From Hyphomicrobiales bacterium (GTDB lineage Bacteria > Pseudomonadota > Alphaproteobacteria > Rhizobiales > Beijerinckiaceae), in the NCBI GenBank assembly GCA_028290125.1, contig JAQGKM010000434.1, positions 1-29,391 on the forward strand: DNA of 29,391 bases, written 5' to 3'. The translations under genes were made by a program, and so were the position numbers. Below are positions 8,167-15,321 of this stretch, in pieces (within the stretch, counting starts at the first letter, position 1; each line of letters opens with the position of its first letter). The notes below the pieces were generated by a model. It was not told the origin of the DNA, ran no database searches, and saw nothing but the letters and a program-made list of their open reading frames with translations.

Positions 8167-8829
8167 CTATTGCAGGCTGGTGCTCGGGCCGCTGCCGCGC
8201 GCCAGCTCGATTTCCGTGATGGCGATCAGCACGTCGGCCCGCGCCTTCAGCGTCACCGCCTCCAGCAACGCCTGCTTCTCTTCCGGACCGAACGGGCTCA
8301 TCATGGCGAGCGCGTTGACCAGCGCCTCGTTGGGCGTCTGCTCGATGCTCTTCCAGTCGATCTTCAGCCTGTTCGCCTCGGCGAAGTTGCGCAGCGTCCG
8401 AAGAACGCCCGCACGGTCCATGTCCTCGTCGCCGCCTTCAAGATCGAGGTCCTGCGAGAATTCGTCGTAGGTGGCGATGCATTGCCTGTAGGGAGTGAGG
8501 ACCGACAGTTCTTCTGCGACGCGAAACCGCGAAATACCCGTCAATGTCACCATGAAGCGCCCGTCGCCGGTTTCGGCGAACTGGGTGATCTTTCCGAGAC
8601 AGCCGACCTCGTGCAATTCCGAGTGGGCGTCAGCGCCCTCGCGGCGTGGCTGCACCATTCCGATCATCCGGTCGGCGCGGATCGCATCTTCGATCATCGC
8701 AAGATAGCGAGGCTCGAAGATGTTCAGCGGCAATTCTCCGCGCGGCAACAGAAGCGCCGACGCGAGGGGAAAGATCGGTATGACGGTCGGTAGCTCGTCG
8801 GTGCGTTCGGGTGACGTGTTGATGCCCAT
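8167..8829 (-). CDS. LON peptidase substrate-binding domain protein
   Basis: This 220-residue protein contains only the N-terminal (LAN) domain of Lon protease: no AAA+ module and no Ser-Lys peptidase domain follow. Family signatures are IPIFPLASALLLPRGELPLN and IFEPRYLAMIEDA, then VGCLGKITQF and a C-terminal helical part. It is predicted to bind unfolded or partner proteins rather than to degrade them; its exact role is unknown. It starts 15 bases after cnoX and ends 22 bases before the Trm112-like gene on the same strand, so the three are probably one operon. The pairing with a thioredoxin-TPR chaperone suggests a link to protein quality control, which is inference. Confidence 0.92.
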   Translation of the reverse strand: MGINTSPERTDELPTVIPIFPLASALLLPRGELPLNIFEPRYLAMIEDAIRADRMIGMVQPRREGADAHSELHEVGCLGKITQFAETGDGRFMVTLTGISRFRVAEELSVLTPYRQCIATYDEFSQDLDLEGGDEDMDRAGVLRTLRNFAEANRLKIDWKSIEQTPNEALVNALAMMSPFGPEEKQALLEAVTLKARADVLIAITEIELARGSGPSTSLQ

Positions 8830-8844
8830 TTCCCTCTCCTCGAT

Positions 8845-9750
8845 TCAGGAGAACAGCAGCGTCGACAGCTTGCGGCGCGCGTTGATCGTGTCTTGTTCCA
8901 GCGGACCCCAGGCCTCGAAGAACTGCAGCAATTGCTGCCGCGCCTTGTCGTCTTCCCAGGTGCGCTGCTTCTTGATGATGTAGAGCAGGGCGTCGGCGGC
9001 GGCCTGTCGCTCGCCGCGTCCATTCAGCGCAACCGCCAGGTCGAAGCGGGCCTGATGATCGTCTGGGTCAGCGGCGAGCTTCGCCTCGAACTCACCGAGG
9101 TCGCCGAGATCGGCGGCCTTGAGTGCGAGATCCACGGCGGTACGCACAGCCTGAACCTTCGTATCGGTGGCGCCTTCGGGCGGGAGTGACTCGAGAACGG
9201 CCAAGGCGTCGGTCGGGCGATCCAGCGCCAGCAGCGCGCGCGCCAGGCCGGCAGCGGCGGCAGCATTATCGGGCTCCGCCTGGAGGATTTCGGAGAAGAT
9301 CTCGCCCGCCTCCTGCATCCGCTCTTCGGCAAGCGCGGCTTCACCCTCGGCAAGGAGCGCGCCGATTTCATCTTCTACCGGCCCGACGAGGCGTTCGATG
9401 AATCCCTTGATCTGGCTTTCAGGCAGCGCGCCGACAAATCCGTCGACCGGGCGGCCGTTCTGAAACGCCACGACCGCCGGAATGGATTTGATGCCGAGCT
9501 GGCCCGCGATCTGCGGATGCTCGTCAATGTTCATCTTGACGAGTTTGACCTTGCCGCCTGCCGACGCCACCGTCTTTTCGATGATGGGCGTCATCTGCTT
9601 GCAGGGTCCGCACCATGGCGCCCAGAAGTCCACCAGCACCGGCCGGCGCGTGGACTCAGAAATGACGTCGTCACGGAACGTCGCCGTGGTCGTGTTTTTG
9701 ATCAGGTCGCCCACACTTTGCTGGGCCGTCTCGGTGCTCTGGGCGAACAT
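8845..9750 (-). CDS. cnoX: Thioredoxin-TPR co-chaperone, CnoX/YbbN type
   Basis: This 301-residue protein joins an N-terminal thioredoxin fold (about residues 20-125) to a C-terminal TPR-like helical domain (about 130-301). The redox motif WCGPC is intact at 46-50, with the cis-proline loop GIKSIPAVVAF. E. coli CnoX has lost the first cysteine and acts only as a chlorine-activated holdase, whereas the Caulobacter form keeps CxxC and is redox active; this protein resembles the latter. It protects proteins from over-oxidation and hands clients to GroEL or DnaK. The gene starts at ATG 9750 and heads the LON and Trm112 operon. Confidence 0.92.
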   Translation of the reverse strand: MFAQSTETAQQSVGDLIKNTTTATFRDDVISESTRRPVLVDFWAPWCGPCKQMTPIIEKTVASAGGKVKLVKMNIDEHPQIAGQLGIKSIPAVVAFQNGRPVDGFVGALPESQIKGFIERLVGPVEDEIGALLAEGEAALAEERMQEAGEIFSEILQAEPDNAAAAAGLARALLALDRPTDALAVLESLPPEGATDTKVQAVRTAVDLALKAADLGDLGEFEAKLAADPDDHQARFDLAVALNGRGERQAAADALLYIIKKQRTWEDDKARQQLLQFFEAWGPLEQDTINARRKLSTLLFS

Positions 9751-9875
9751 CGTCTTCCTTCCGCGCTACGCTCGCGATTGTCCTTCATCACATGGGGCAA
9801 CGGTCGCCGATCTGCAACTCGCCGTATGCAGATTGAACGTTCCTGGAGCTTTTTGATTTTCCTGCCAAGATGCGG

Positions 9876-9904
9876 TTGCAATCGCAATTGGAATGCGGCA
9901 TATA
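9876..9904 (+). promoter_or_regulatory. Promoter of tRNA-Gly
   Basis: TTGCAA (9876-9881), a 17-base spacer and CATATA (9899-9904) form a -35/-10 pair that would start RNA about 20 bases before the mature tRNA 5' end. Position and spacing fit a stable-RNA promoter; the hexamers are matches by eye only. Confidence 0.55.
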
Positions 9905-9930
9905 CCCGCCACCGGCAACGCCGGACGGAT

Positions 9931-10005
9931 GCGGGTGTAGCTCAGGGGTAGAGCACAACCTTGCCAAGGTTGGGGTCGAGGGTTCGAATCCCTTCGCCCG
10001 CTCCA
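9931..10005 (+). tRNA. tRNA-Gly (anticodon GCC)
   Basis: The sequence folds into a complete cloverleaf: acceptor stem GCGGGTG paired with CGCCCGC (9931-9937 with 9995-10001), D-arm GCTC...GAGC, anticodon arm AACCT-TGCCA-AGGTT carrying anticodon GCC, and T-arm AGGG-TTCGAAT-CCCT. The discriminator base is T at 10002 and the CCA end (10003-10005) is encoded. It reads GGC and GGU codons. It stands alone between cnoX and a GNAT gene. No integrase or repeated 3' end is seen nearby, so it shows no sign of use as an attachment site. Confidence 0.97.
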
Positions 10006-10012
10006 AACTTTC

Positions 10013-10035
10013 AAGCGCCAATCCCCAGCGCTTTG
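10013..10035 (+). terminator. Weak terminator hairpin after tRNA-Gly
   Basis: AAGCGC (10013-10018) and GCGCTT (10028-10033) can pair across a 9-base loop, followed by TGGTTCT. It lies 8 bases past the tRNA CCA end. The stem is short and there is no clean T-run, so it is only a candidate. Confidence 0.35.
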
Positions 10036-10159
10036 GTTCTGAGACATCTCAGATAGTCGGCGCGTGCCAATCGGCGCGTCGCTCGCCGCGATGAATAATC
10101 AAAAATCTTTGTCTCTCCAAGGCTTGCAGGTCGCCTTCGACAGGACCTAACATCGGTTC

Positions 10160-10666
10160 ATGGTCGAGACGGTCATCACTATTCGCAATGCGCGAGCGTC
10201 GGATGCAGAAAGCATCGCCGACGTTCATGACGCTGCCTGGCGCGACGCGTATCGGGGGATCATTCCCGGTCGCGAGCTGGAGCGCATGATTGCACGACGC
10301 GGACCAAAATGGTGGGACTCTGCCATTCAGCGAGGCTCGCGGATCGTCGTTCTCGAGTTCGACGACGCGGTCGAAGGATACGCGAGCTACGGTCCAAACC
10401 GTGTTCCGGCGCTGCCGTATCAGGGCGAGATTTATGAAATCTATCTCGCCCCCGAATTCCAGGGGCTAGGCTTTGGCAGCGGGCTCTTCAAGGCCGCACG
10501 GTCAGACCTCGCCAATCATGGTTACACCTCGGCTCTGGTGTGGGCGCTTGCTGACAATGAGCGCGCACTGGCGTTTTACCGGAAGCTCGGCGGCCGAACC
10601 GTGCGCGAAGCGCAAGAGACCTTCGCCGGTGAGTCCCGCAAACGGATAGCGCTCGGCTTCAGTTGA
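10160..10666 (+). CDS. GNAT-family N-acetyltransferase
   Basis: This 168-residue protein has the GNAT fold: beta1 ITIRNARASDAESIADVH, the central strand EIYEIYLAPEFQ, the acetyl-CoA pyrophosphate loop GLGFGSGLF (Q/RxxGxG/A type, in FQGLGFG), and the C-terminal YRKLGG motif. The substrate cannot be told from sequence; amines, amino acids and protein N-termini are all possible. The ATG at 10160 has no clear Shine-Dalgarno. A possible TTGCAG-N17-CTAACA promoter just upstream would start RNA almost at the ATG, so the mRNA may be leaderless. It precedes ppa on the same strand with a 78-base gap, which may or may not be one transcript. Confidence 0.88.
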   Translation: MVETVITIRNARASDAESIADVHDAAWRDAYRGIIPGRELERMIARRGPKWWDSAIQRGSRIVVLEFDDAVEGYASYGPNRVPALPYQGEIYEIYLAPEFQGLGFGSGLFKAARSDLANHGYTSALVWALADNERALAFYRKLGGRTVREAQETFAGESRKRIALGFS

Positions 10667-10744
10667 CCTTACATCAAAGTCTGGCTTGCTCCGGGAAGAC
10701 CCAGCGCCTAAGCAGTGGCCGAAAATGTAAACCCGGAGCAGTAC

Positions 10745-11281
10745 ATGCGTCTCGAAGCAGTCTCGATCGGCAAGAATTTCCCGCACGAGGTCAATGTTGT
10801 CATCGAAGTGCCGATTGGCGGCGAGCCGATCAAGTACGAGATGGACAAGGAGGCCGGCGCCCTGGTGGTGGATCGCTTCCTCTACACCGCCATGCGCTAT
10901 CCGGGAAACTACGGCTTCATTCCGCACACGCTGTCGGACGATGGCGATCCCTGCGACGTGATCGTGGCCAACACTCGTGCGATCATTCCGGGCGCCATCA
11001 TGAGCTGTCGCATCGTCGGCGTTCTGCTGATGGAAGACGAGGCTGGCGGCGATGAGAAGCTCGTTGCGGTGCCTTCCACCAAGCTGACGCGCCGTTACGA
11101 GAGCGTTCAGAACTACACCGACCTGCCGAAGATCACGCTCGAACAGATCGAGCACTTCTTCACGCATTACAAGGATCTGGAAAACGGCAAGTGGGTCAAG
11201 GTGCAGCGCTGGGGCGACGCCGCCGAAGCGCATGCGCTGATCGTGAAGGGCTACGAGCGCGCGAAAGCCGCCAAGCCCTGA
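10745..11281 (+). CDS. ppa: Inorganic pyrophosphatase (family I)
   Basis: This 178-residue cytoplasmic enzyme hydrolyses pyrophosphate and so drives biosynthetic reactions. Family motifs in order are IEVPIGGEPIKYEMDKE (20-36), RYPGNYGFIP (51-60), the metal-binding signature DGDPCDV (66-72), and D103 in GGDEKLVAVP; the C-terminus has HYKDLENGKWVKV. A GTG at 10715 would add ten residues, but ATG 10745 is preceded by CGGAG at good spacing and gives the usual N-terminus MRLEAVSIGKN, so it is preferred. It ends 7 bases from the convergent metW stop. Confidence 0.96.
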   Translation: MRLEAVSIGKNFPHEVNVVIEVPIGGEPIKYEMDKEAGALVVDRFLYTAMRYPGNYGFIPHTLSDDGDPCDVIVANTRAIIPGAIMSCRIVGVLLMEDEAGGDEKLVAVPSTKLTRRYESVQNYTDLPKITLEQIEHFFTHYKDLENGKWVKVQRWGDAAEAHALIVKGYERAKAAKP

Positions 11282-11300
11282 CGCGCCGTCAGTTCTGACG
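11278..11300. terminator. Compact bidirectional hairpin at the ppa/metW junction
   Basis: CTGACG-CGC-CGTCAG-TT-CTGACG contains three arms in alternation, so the middle arm can pair with either neighbour (11278-11292 or 11287-11300). It covers both stop codons. There is no T-run on either side, so it would be a weak or Rho-assisted stop for both convergent genes. Confidence 0.4.
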
Positions 11301-11927
11301 TTCGAGCAGGAACACCGCCTGCTCGCCGAACATGTTCCAGACCCACCAGGGAGCGCTCACGCGCATGGGCGCCCCTGAGCTGTCGAGAGCGACAGCCCGG
11401 TCGATCCGGGCGTCGACCTCGTCGACAAGCGAGACGAAGTCCCGGATCGTGCAGAAGTGGATGTTTGGCGTCTCGTACCACGCCAGCGGCAGATTCTCCG
11501 TTACCGGCATGCGGCCCCGGAAGATCAACTGGCCCCTGATCCGCCAATGCCCGAAATTCGGGAACGACACGATGGCGCGCCGGCCGATCCGAAGCATCTG
11601 CTCGAGCACCCGCTTGGGATTACGTGTGGCCTGAAGCGTCTGCGACAGAATGACATAATCGAAACTGTCGTCCGGATAATCGATCAGATCCGTATCGGCG
11701 TCGCCCTGGATGACCGACAGCCCCTTGGCCACACAATCATTGACGCCGCGCTGAGACAGTTCGATGCCGCGCGCATCGACGCCGCGGTCGTCCGCGAGCA
11801 ACCGCAGCAAGGCGCCATCGCCGCAGCCGATATCGAGAACGCGGGTGTTCGACGCCACCATGTCGGCGACGACGAGCAGGTCGACGCGCGCCGTGTCGGA
11901 GCCGACCGGAAACGAACGCTCGCTCAT
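11289..11927 (-). CDS. metW: Methionine biosynthesis protein MetW (SAM-dependent methyltransferase fold)
   Basis: MetW (212 residues) is a class I methyltransferase-fold protein that accompanies MetX in many proteobacteria and is needed for, or enhances, homoserine acylation. The SAM-binding loop RVLDIGCGDGALLRLL, the acidic residue in ARGIELSQ, and the core FDYVILSQTLQATRNP match the family. ATG 11927 overlaps the metX stop as ATGA, so the two are translationally coupled; an upstream in-frame extension inside metX is not used. The specific methyl acceptor, if any, is unknown. Confidence 0.95.
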   Translation of the reverse strand: MSERSFPVGSDTARVDLLVVADMVASNTRVLDIGCGDGALLRLLADDRGVDARGIELSQRGVNDCVAKGLSVIQGDADTDLIDYPDDSFDYVILSQTLQATRNPKRVLEQMLRIGRRAIVSFPNFGHWRIRGQLIFRGRMPVTENLPLAWYETPNIHFCTIRDFVSLVDEVDARIDRAVALDSSGAPMRVSAPWWVWNMFGEQAVFLLERQN

Positions 11928-13120
11928 GTCGACGCCTTTGCTTCTTTGAGACCGCGGGCCCGCGCAGCGCTTTCGATGAAGCCGGACGTGGTGGCGAACA
12001 ATTCGGGCAGGTCCAGCAGGAAGGCGTCGTGGCCCTTGTCGGTCTCGATCTCGACGAACGAGACGGATGCGCCGCCGGCGTTCAAGGCGTGCACGATGGC
12101 GCGTGAAGCGGATGTCGGGAAAAGCCAGTCCGAGGTGAAGGACACGACGCAAAAACGAGTCCTGGTGTGCTGGAATGCTCGCGCCAGACTGCCTTCGTAG
12201 TCGCCGGCGAGATCGAAGTAGTCCATGGCGCGCGTCAGGTAGAGATAAGAGTTCGCGTCGAAGCGCTCGACGAAGGTCGAGCCCTGATAACGCAGATAGC
12301 TTTCGATTTGAAAGTCCGCGTCGAAGGTGAAAGTCGGCGCCGTCTTGTTCTGGAACTTGCGTCCAAATTTGCGATGCAGCGCCTCATCCGACAGGTACGT
12401 GATGTGCGCAGCCATGCGGGCGACCGCGAGGCCCTTGGTCGGATGGCGACCCGTCTCGAAGTAGCGCCCTCCCGCCCATTCGGGATCCGCCATGACGGCC
12501 TGGCGTCCGACCTCGTGGAAGGCGATGTTCTGGGAGGAATGGCGCGGAGCAGTCGCGATCGGGATCGCGCAGAAGACGCAATCGGGATAACTCGCCGCCC
12601 ATTGCAGCACCTGCATGCCGCCCATGGAGCCCCCGATCACGCAGAACAATTGCGCGATGCCGAAGTGATCGATCAGCATCTTTTGTCCGCGCACCATGTC
12701 TCGGATCGTCACCATGGGCATGTCGAGCCCATACGGCTTGCCGGTCGCCGGGTTGGTTGACGCGGGCCCGGTCGTGCCGAGGCAACCTCCGACGACATTC
12801 GAGCATATGACGAAGAAGCGGTCCGTATCGACCGGCTTTCCAGGCCCGACCATCGTCTCCCACCAGCCGGGCTTTCCGGTCAGCGGGTGAACATTGGCGA
12901 CATGCTGATCGCCCGTGAGGGCATGGCACACCAGAATGGCGTTGCTCTTGTCGGCGTTCAGCGTGCCATATGTCTGATAGGCGATGGTGAGGGGCGCGAG
13001 GCTGACGCCGGAATCCATGACCAGCGGCTCGTCAGCGGAGAAGCGCAGGACAGGGCTGTGCGGGGCGTCGGCCTCCAGCCACGCGGCGTGACCTGCCCTG
13101 AGAGGTTCGATCTCCGACAC
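11924..13120 (-). CDS. metX: Homoserine O-acyltransferase MetX
   Basis: MetX (398 residues) is an alpha/beta hydrolase that activates homoserine by acylation for methionine synthesis. The oxyanion/nucleophile elbow is GGSMGGM with Ser165, and the triad is completed by Asp331 (TSDWLFP) and His364 (KGHDAF). It belongs to the MetX rather than the MetA family. Some proteobacterial MetX proteins use succinyl-CoA instead of acetyl-CoA, and this cannot be settled by eye. The start is GTG 13120 with GGAG 9 bases upstream. metW follows with a 4-base overlap. A CTTGAC-type promoter lies about 50 bases upstream; no SAM riboswitch was recognised in the leader. Confidence 0.95.
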   Translation of the reverse strand: MSEIEPLRAGHAAWLEADAPHSPVLRFSADEPLVMDSGVSLAPLTIAYQTYGTLNADKSNAILVCHALTGDQHVANVHPLTGKPGWWETMVGPGKPVDTDRFFVICSNVVGGCLGTTGPASTNPATGKPYGLDMPMVTIRDMVRGQKMLIDHFGIAQLFCVIGGSMGGMQVLQWAASYPDCVFCAIPIATAPRHSSQNIAFHEVGRQAVMADPEWAGGRYFETGRHPTKGLAVARMAAHITYLSDEALHRKFGRKFQNKTAPTFTFDADFQIESYLRYQGSTFVERFDANSYLYLTRAMDYFDLAGDYEGSLARAFQHTRTRFCVVSFTSDWLFPTSASRAIVHALNAGGASVSFVEIETDKGHDAFLLDLPELFATTSGFIESAARARGLKEAKAST

Positions 13121-13152
13121 AGACCCGGCTCCATACTCTGCGTCCGGTTTTT

Positions 13153-13167
13153 CGAACGGCGCGTTCG
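13153..13167 (-). promoter_or_regulatory. metX: Small hairpin/operator in the metX leader
   Basis: CGAACG-GCG-CGTTCG is a perfect 6-bp inverted repeat between the predicted metX transcription start and its GTG. It could be an operator or a leader hairpin. It does not match any riboswitch I know. Confidence 0.3.
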
Positions 13168-13168
13168 G

Positions 13169-13213
13169 TATCTAGGATCGGCTCAAGGGCAAGTCAAGTT
13201 TCCGCAAGTCAAG
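13169..13213 (-). promoter_or_regulatory. metX: metXW promoter with a duplicated CTTGACTTGC
   Basis: On the minus strand TTGACT (13197-13192), a 17-base spacer and TAGATA (13174-13169) form a -35/-10 pair. The -35 belongs to a 10-base word, CTTGACTTGC, that is repeated 15 bases further upstream (13213-13204). The copy could be a second -35 or an activator site. Confidence 0.45.
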
Positions 13214-13308
13214 ATCCGGCCAGCGCGGTTTCCTTTGCATTGGAACCCAGCCGACATTAAGACAGGCGCTCGCAACAAGCATCAGAGCGAGACTCCCTCG
13301 TGGCCGCC

Positions 13309-14151
13309 ATGTCTGACGCCGACCGGGATCCCCAAGACATCCTCGGCGAACTTCGCATCGAGATCGACCGGATCGACACGGACGTGCACCGGTTGTTGAT
13401 GTCGCGTGGCGAAATCATCGATCGACTGATCGCCGTGAAGGCGCGCCAGGGCGGAGGGTCCGCGTTCCGCCCGGGACGCGAGGCGGAGATGATGCGTCGT
13501 CTCGCTGAGCGCCACACCGGTCTGCTGCCGCTCGACACGGTCGAGAGCATCTGGCGGATCATCATCGCAACGTTCACCTATGTTCAGTCCAATTACAGCG
13601 TTCATGCGGACATATCCGGCGGCGATGCCGCCATGCGGGACGCAGAGCGTTTCCACTTCGGTTTCACGGTCCCGTACGTTCCCCACCACGGGGCGGCGGG
13701 CGTCATCGACGCCGTCGCGCGATCGGCCGGCGATCTCGGCATGTTCCGGGTCGATGGCGGCGTTGCGACCGGCCCCTGGTGGACGCGGCTCATCTACCCC
13801 GAAGCTCCGAAAATCATCGCCCGCCTCCCGTTTGTGGAACGGCCGGATCATCCCGCCGGGATGCCGGTTTTCGTGATCGCCAAGCCGCTGGCGGACGCCG
13901 CCGCGCGCGAGATCGTGCTGTGGTCGATCCAGCTGGAGCGATGGCTCGACGGCTTGCCGGCCGCCCTGGCGGGCGTCGGCGGCGAGATCATCGGCAATGC
14001 AGCAGATCAGAACGGGCTATCGGTTCTGGCCGCGATTCCGGCGTCGGCCCCCGACGCCGGAATCCAGGCGGCTCTCGCGAAAGCCGGCGCCAGCGGGGCC
14101 CCGATCCACGAGGTTGGCAATCACGCTGCGCGCTTCACCTATAATGGCTAG
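13309..14151 (+). CDS. Chorismate mutase (AroQ type) with unassigned C-terminal domain
   Basis: This 280-residue protein converts chorismate to prephenate, the first step toward Phe and Tyr. Residues 1-100 form an AroQ-class mutase: Arg16, Arg33, Lys44, Arg57, Glu58 and Gln93 line up by spacing with E. coli Arg11, Arg28, Lys39, Arg51, Glu52 and Gln88. Residues 100-280 are extra. They are not a recognisable prephenate dehydrogenase, dehydratase or ACT domain to my eye, and contain a GGVATGPWWTRLIYPEAPK segment. GTG 13300 is an alternative start adding three residues. It is followed by hisC and tyrC, so prephenate formation and use are encoded together. Confidence 0.9.
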   Translation: MSDADRDPQDILGELRIEIDRIDTDVHRLLMSRGEIIDRLIAVKARQGGGSAFRPGREAEMMRRLAERHTGLLPLDTVESIWRIIIATFTYVQSNYSVHADISGGDAAMRDAERFHFGFTVPYVPHHGAAGVIDAVARSAGDLGMFRVDGGVATGPWWTRLIYPEAPKIIARLPFVERPDHPAGMPVFVIAKPLADAAAREIVLWSIQLERWLDGLPAALAGVGGEIIGNAADQNGLSVLAAIPASAPDAGIQAALAKAGASGAPIHEVGNHAARFTYNG

Positions 14152-14199
14152 TGTTCAGGCCCGGCGCTTGCCGGTGCGGCCCTCGACCCAGGAAACAGC

Positions 14200-15321
14200 A
14201 TGACGTCCTCTCTCACCCCTGATCGTCCGGTGCCGCGTCCCGGCGTAATGGCGATCGACCCCTACGTGCCTGGCAAGAGTGGCGCGCCCGGCGCTGCGAA
14301 GGTCTTCAAGCTGTCGTCGAACGAGACGCCGCTTGGCCCGTCGCCGCAGGCTGTCGCGGCGCTCGGTCAGGCGGCCGGCAAGCTCGAACTCTATCCGGAC
14401 GGTTCGGTCGCGAGACTGCGCGCCGCCATCGGCGCAGCTTTCGGTCTCGATGCAAACCGCATTGTCTGCGGCAACGGGTCGGACGATCTCCTGCATCTTC
14501 TCGCCATGGCTTATGTCGGCCCCGGCGACGAAGGCATCCTCACGGAGCATGGGTTTGCCGTCTACAAGATCGCCATCCTGGCCTCCGGCGGAACCCCGGT
14601 GGTCGCGCGCGAGACAAACCTCACGGCGGACGTCGACGCCATTCTGGCGTGCGTGACCGATCGCACGCGCATCGTCTACATCGCCAATCCCAATAATCCG
14701 ACCGGCACGTTCCTCCCCGTCACCGAGATCGAGCGTCTGCACGCGGCCTTGCCGAAGAACGTGCTGCTTGTTCTCGACGGCGCCTATTCGGAATATGTCC
14801 GCCGTCCGGATTATTCCGACGGGACCGAGATGGTCACCCGGCACAACAATGTCGTCATGACGCGGACGTTCTCGAAAATCTTCGGGCTCGCGAGCCTGCG
14901 TCTCGGCTGGTGCTATGCACCGGCGGACGTCTGCGATGCGCTGAACCGGATCCGTGGTCCGTTCAACGTCAATGGCGGTGCGCTCGAAGCCGGCATCGCA
15001 TCGCTCGCTGATGTCGCCCACCTCGAGAAGGCCGTGGCGCACAACGATCGCTGGCTCGTCTGGCTGACCGACGAACTGCGCGCGCTCGGCCTGGAAGTCA
15101 CGCCCAGCGTTGCGAACTTCGTGCTGATTCATTTCCCGCCGGCGTCCGGGCTCAGCGCCGCCGCCGCCGACGACTTTCTGACGAAGCGCGGCCTCATCCT
15201 GCGCGGCGTCGGTTCATACGGATTGCCGGACGCTCTGCGCCTGACCGTCGGAACCGAAGAAGCCAATCGGCTGGTGGTGGATGGTTTGCGAGACTATCTC
15301 AAGGCCGCGCGTCATGGCTGA
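14200..15321 (+). CDS. hisC: Histidinol-phosphate / aromatic aminotransferase (HisC family)
   Basis: This 373-residue class I/II PLP aminotransferase shows the substrate loop LSSNETPLGPSP (38-49), ANPNNPTGT (162-170), Asp193 with Tyr196 (LDGAYSEY), and the PLP lysine Lys226 in TRTFSKIFGLASLRLGW. The family makes histidinol phosphate from imidazole-acetol phosphate. Placed between chorismate mutase and tyrC, it may mainly, or also, transaminate phenylpyruvate, hydroxyphenylpyruvate or prephenate. ATG 14200 has AGGAAA just upstream. The gene overlaps tyrC by 8 bases, so translation is probably coupled. Confidence 0.93.
   Translation: MTSSLTPDRPVPRPGVMAIDPYVPGKSGAPGAAKVFKLSSNETPLGPSPQAVAALGQAAGKLELYPDGSVARLRAAIGAAFGLDANRIVCGNGSDDLLHLLAMAYVGPGDEGILTEHGFAVYKIAILASGGTPVVARETNLTADVDAILACVTDRTRIVYIANPNNPTGTFLPVTEIERLHAALPKNVLLVLDGAYSEYVRRPDYSDGTEMVTRHNNVVMTRTFSKIFGLASLRLGWCYAPADVCDALNRIRGPFNVNGGALEAGIASLADVAHLEKAVAHNDRWLVWLTDELRALGLEVTPSVANFVLIHFPPASGLSAAAADDFLTKRGLILRGVGSYGLPDALRLTVGTEEANRLVVDGLRDYLKAARHG

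Noticed and set aside
10055..10085. Direct repeat TCGGCGCGT downstream of tRNA-Gly, as a trace of an attachment site.
   Set aside because: The repeat does not match the tRNA 3' end, and no integrase or foreign-looking DNA is near.
13121..13308. A SAM-II riboswitch upstream of metX.
   Set aside because: The expected pseudoknot words and A-rich conserved segment were not found, and the predicted leader is too short.
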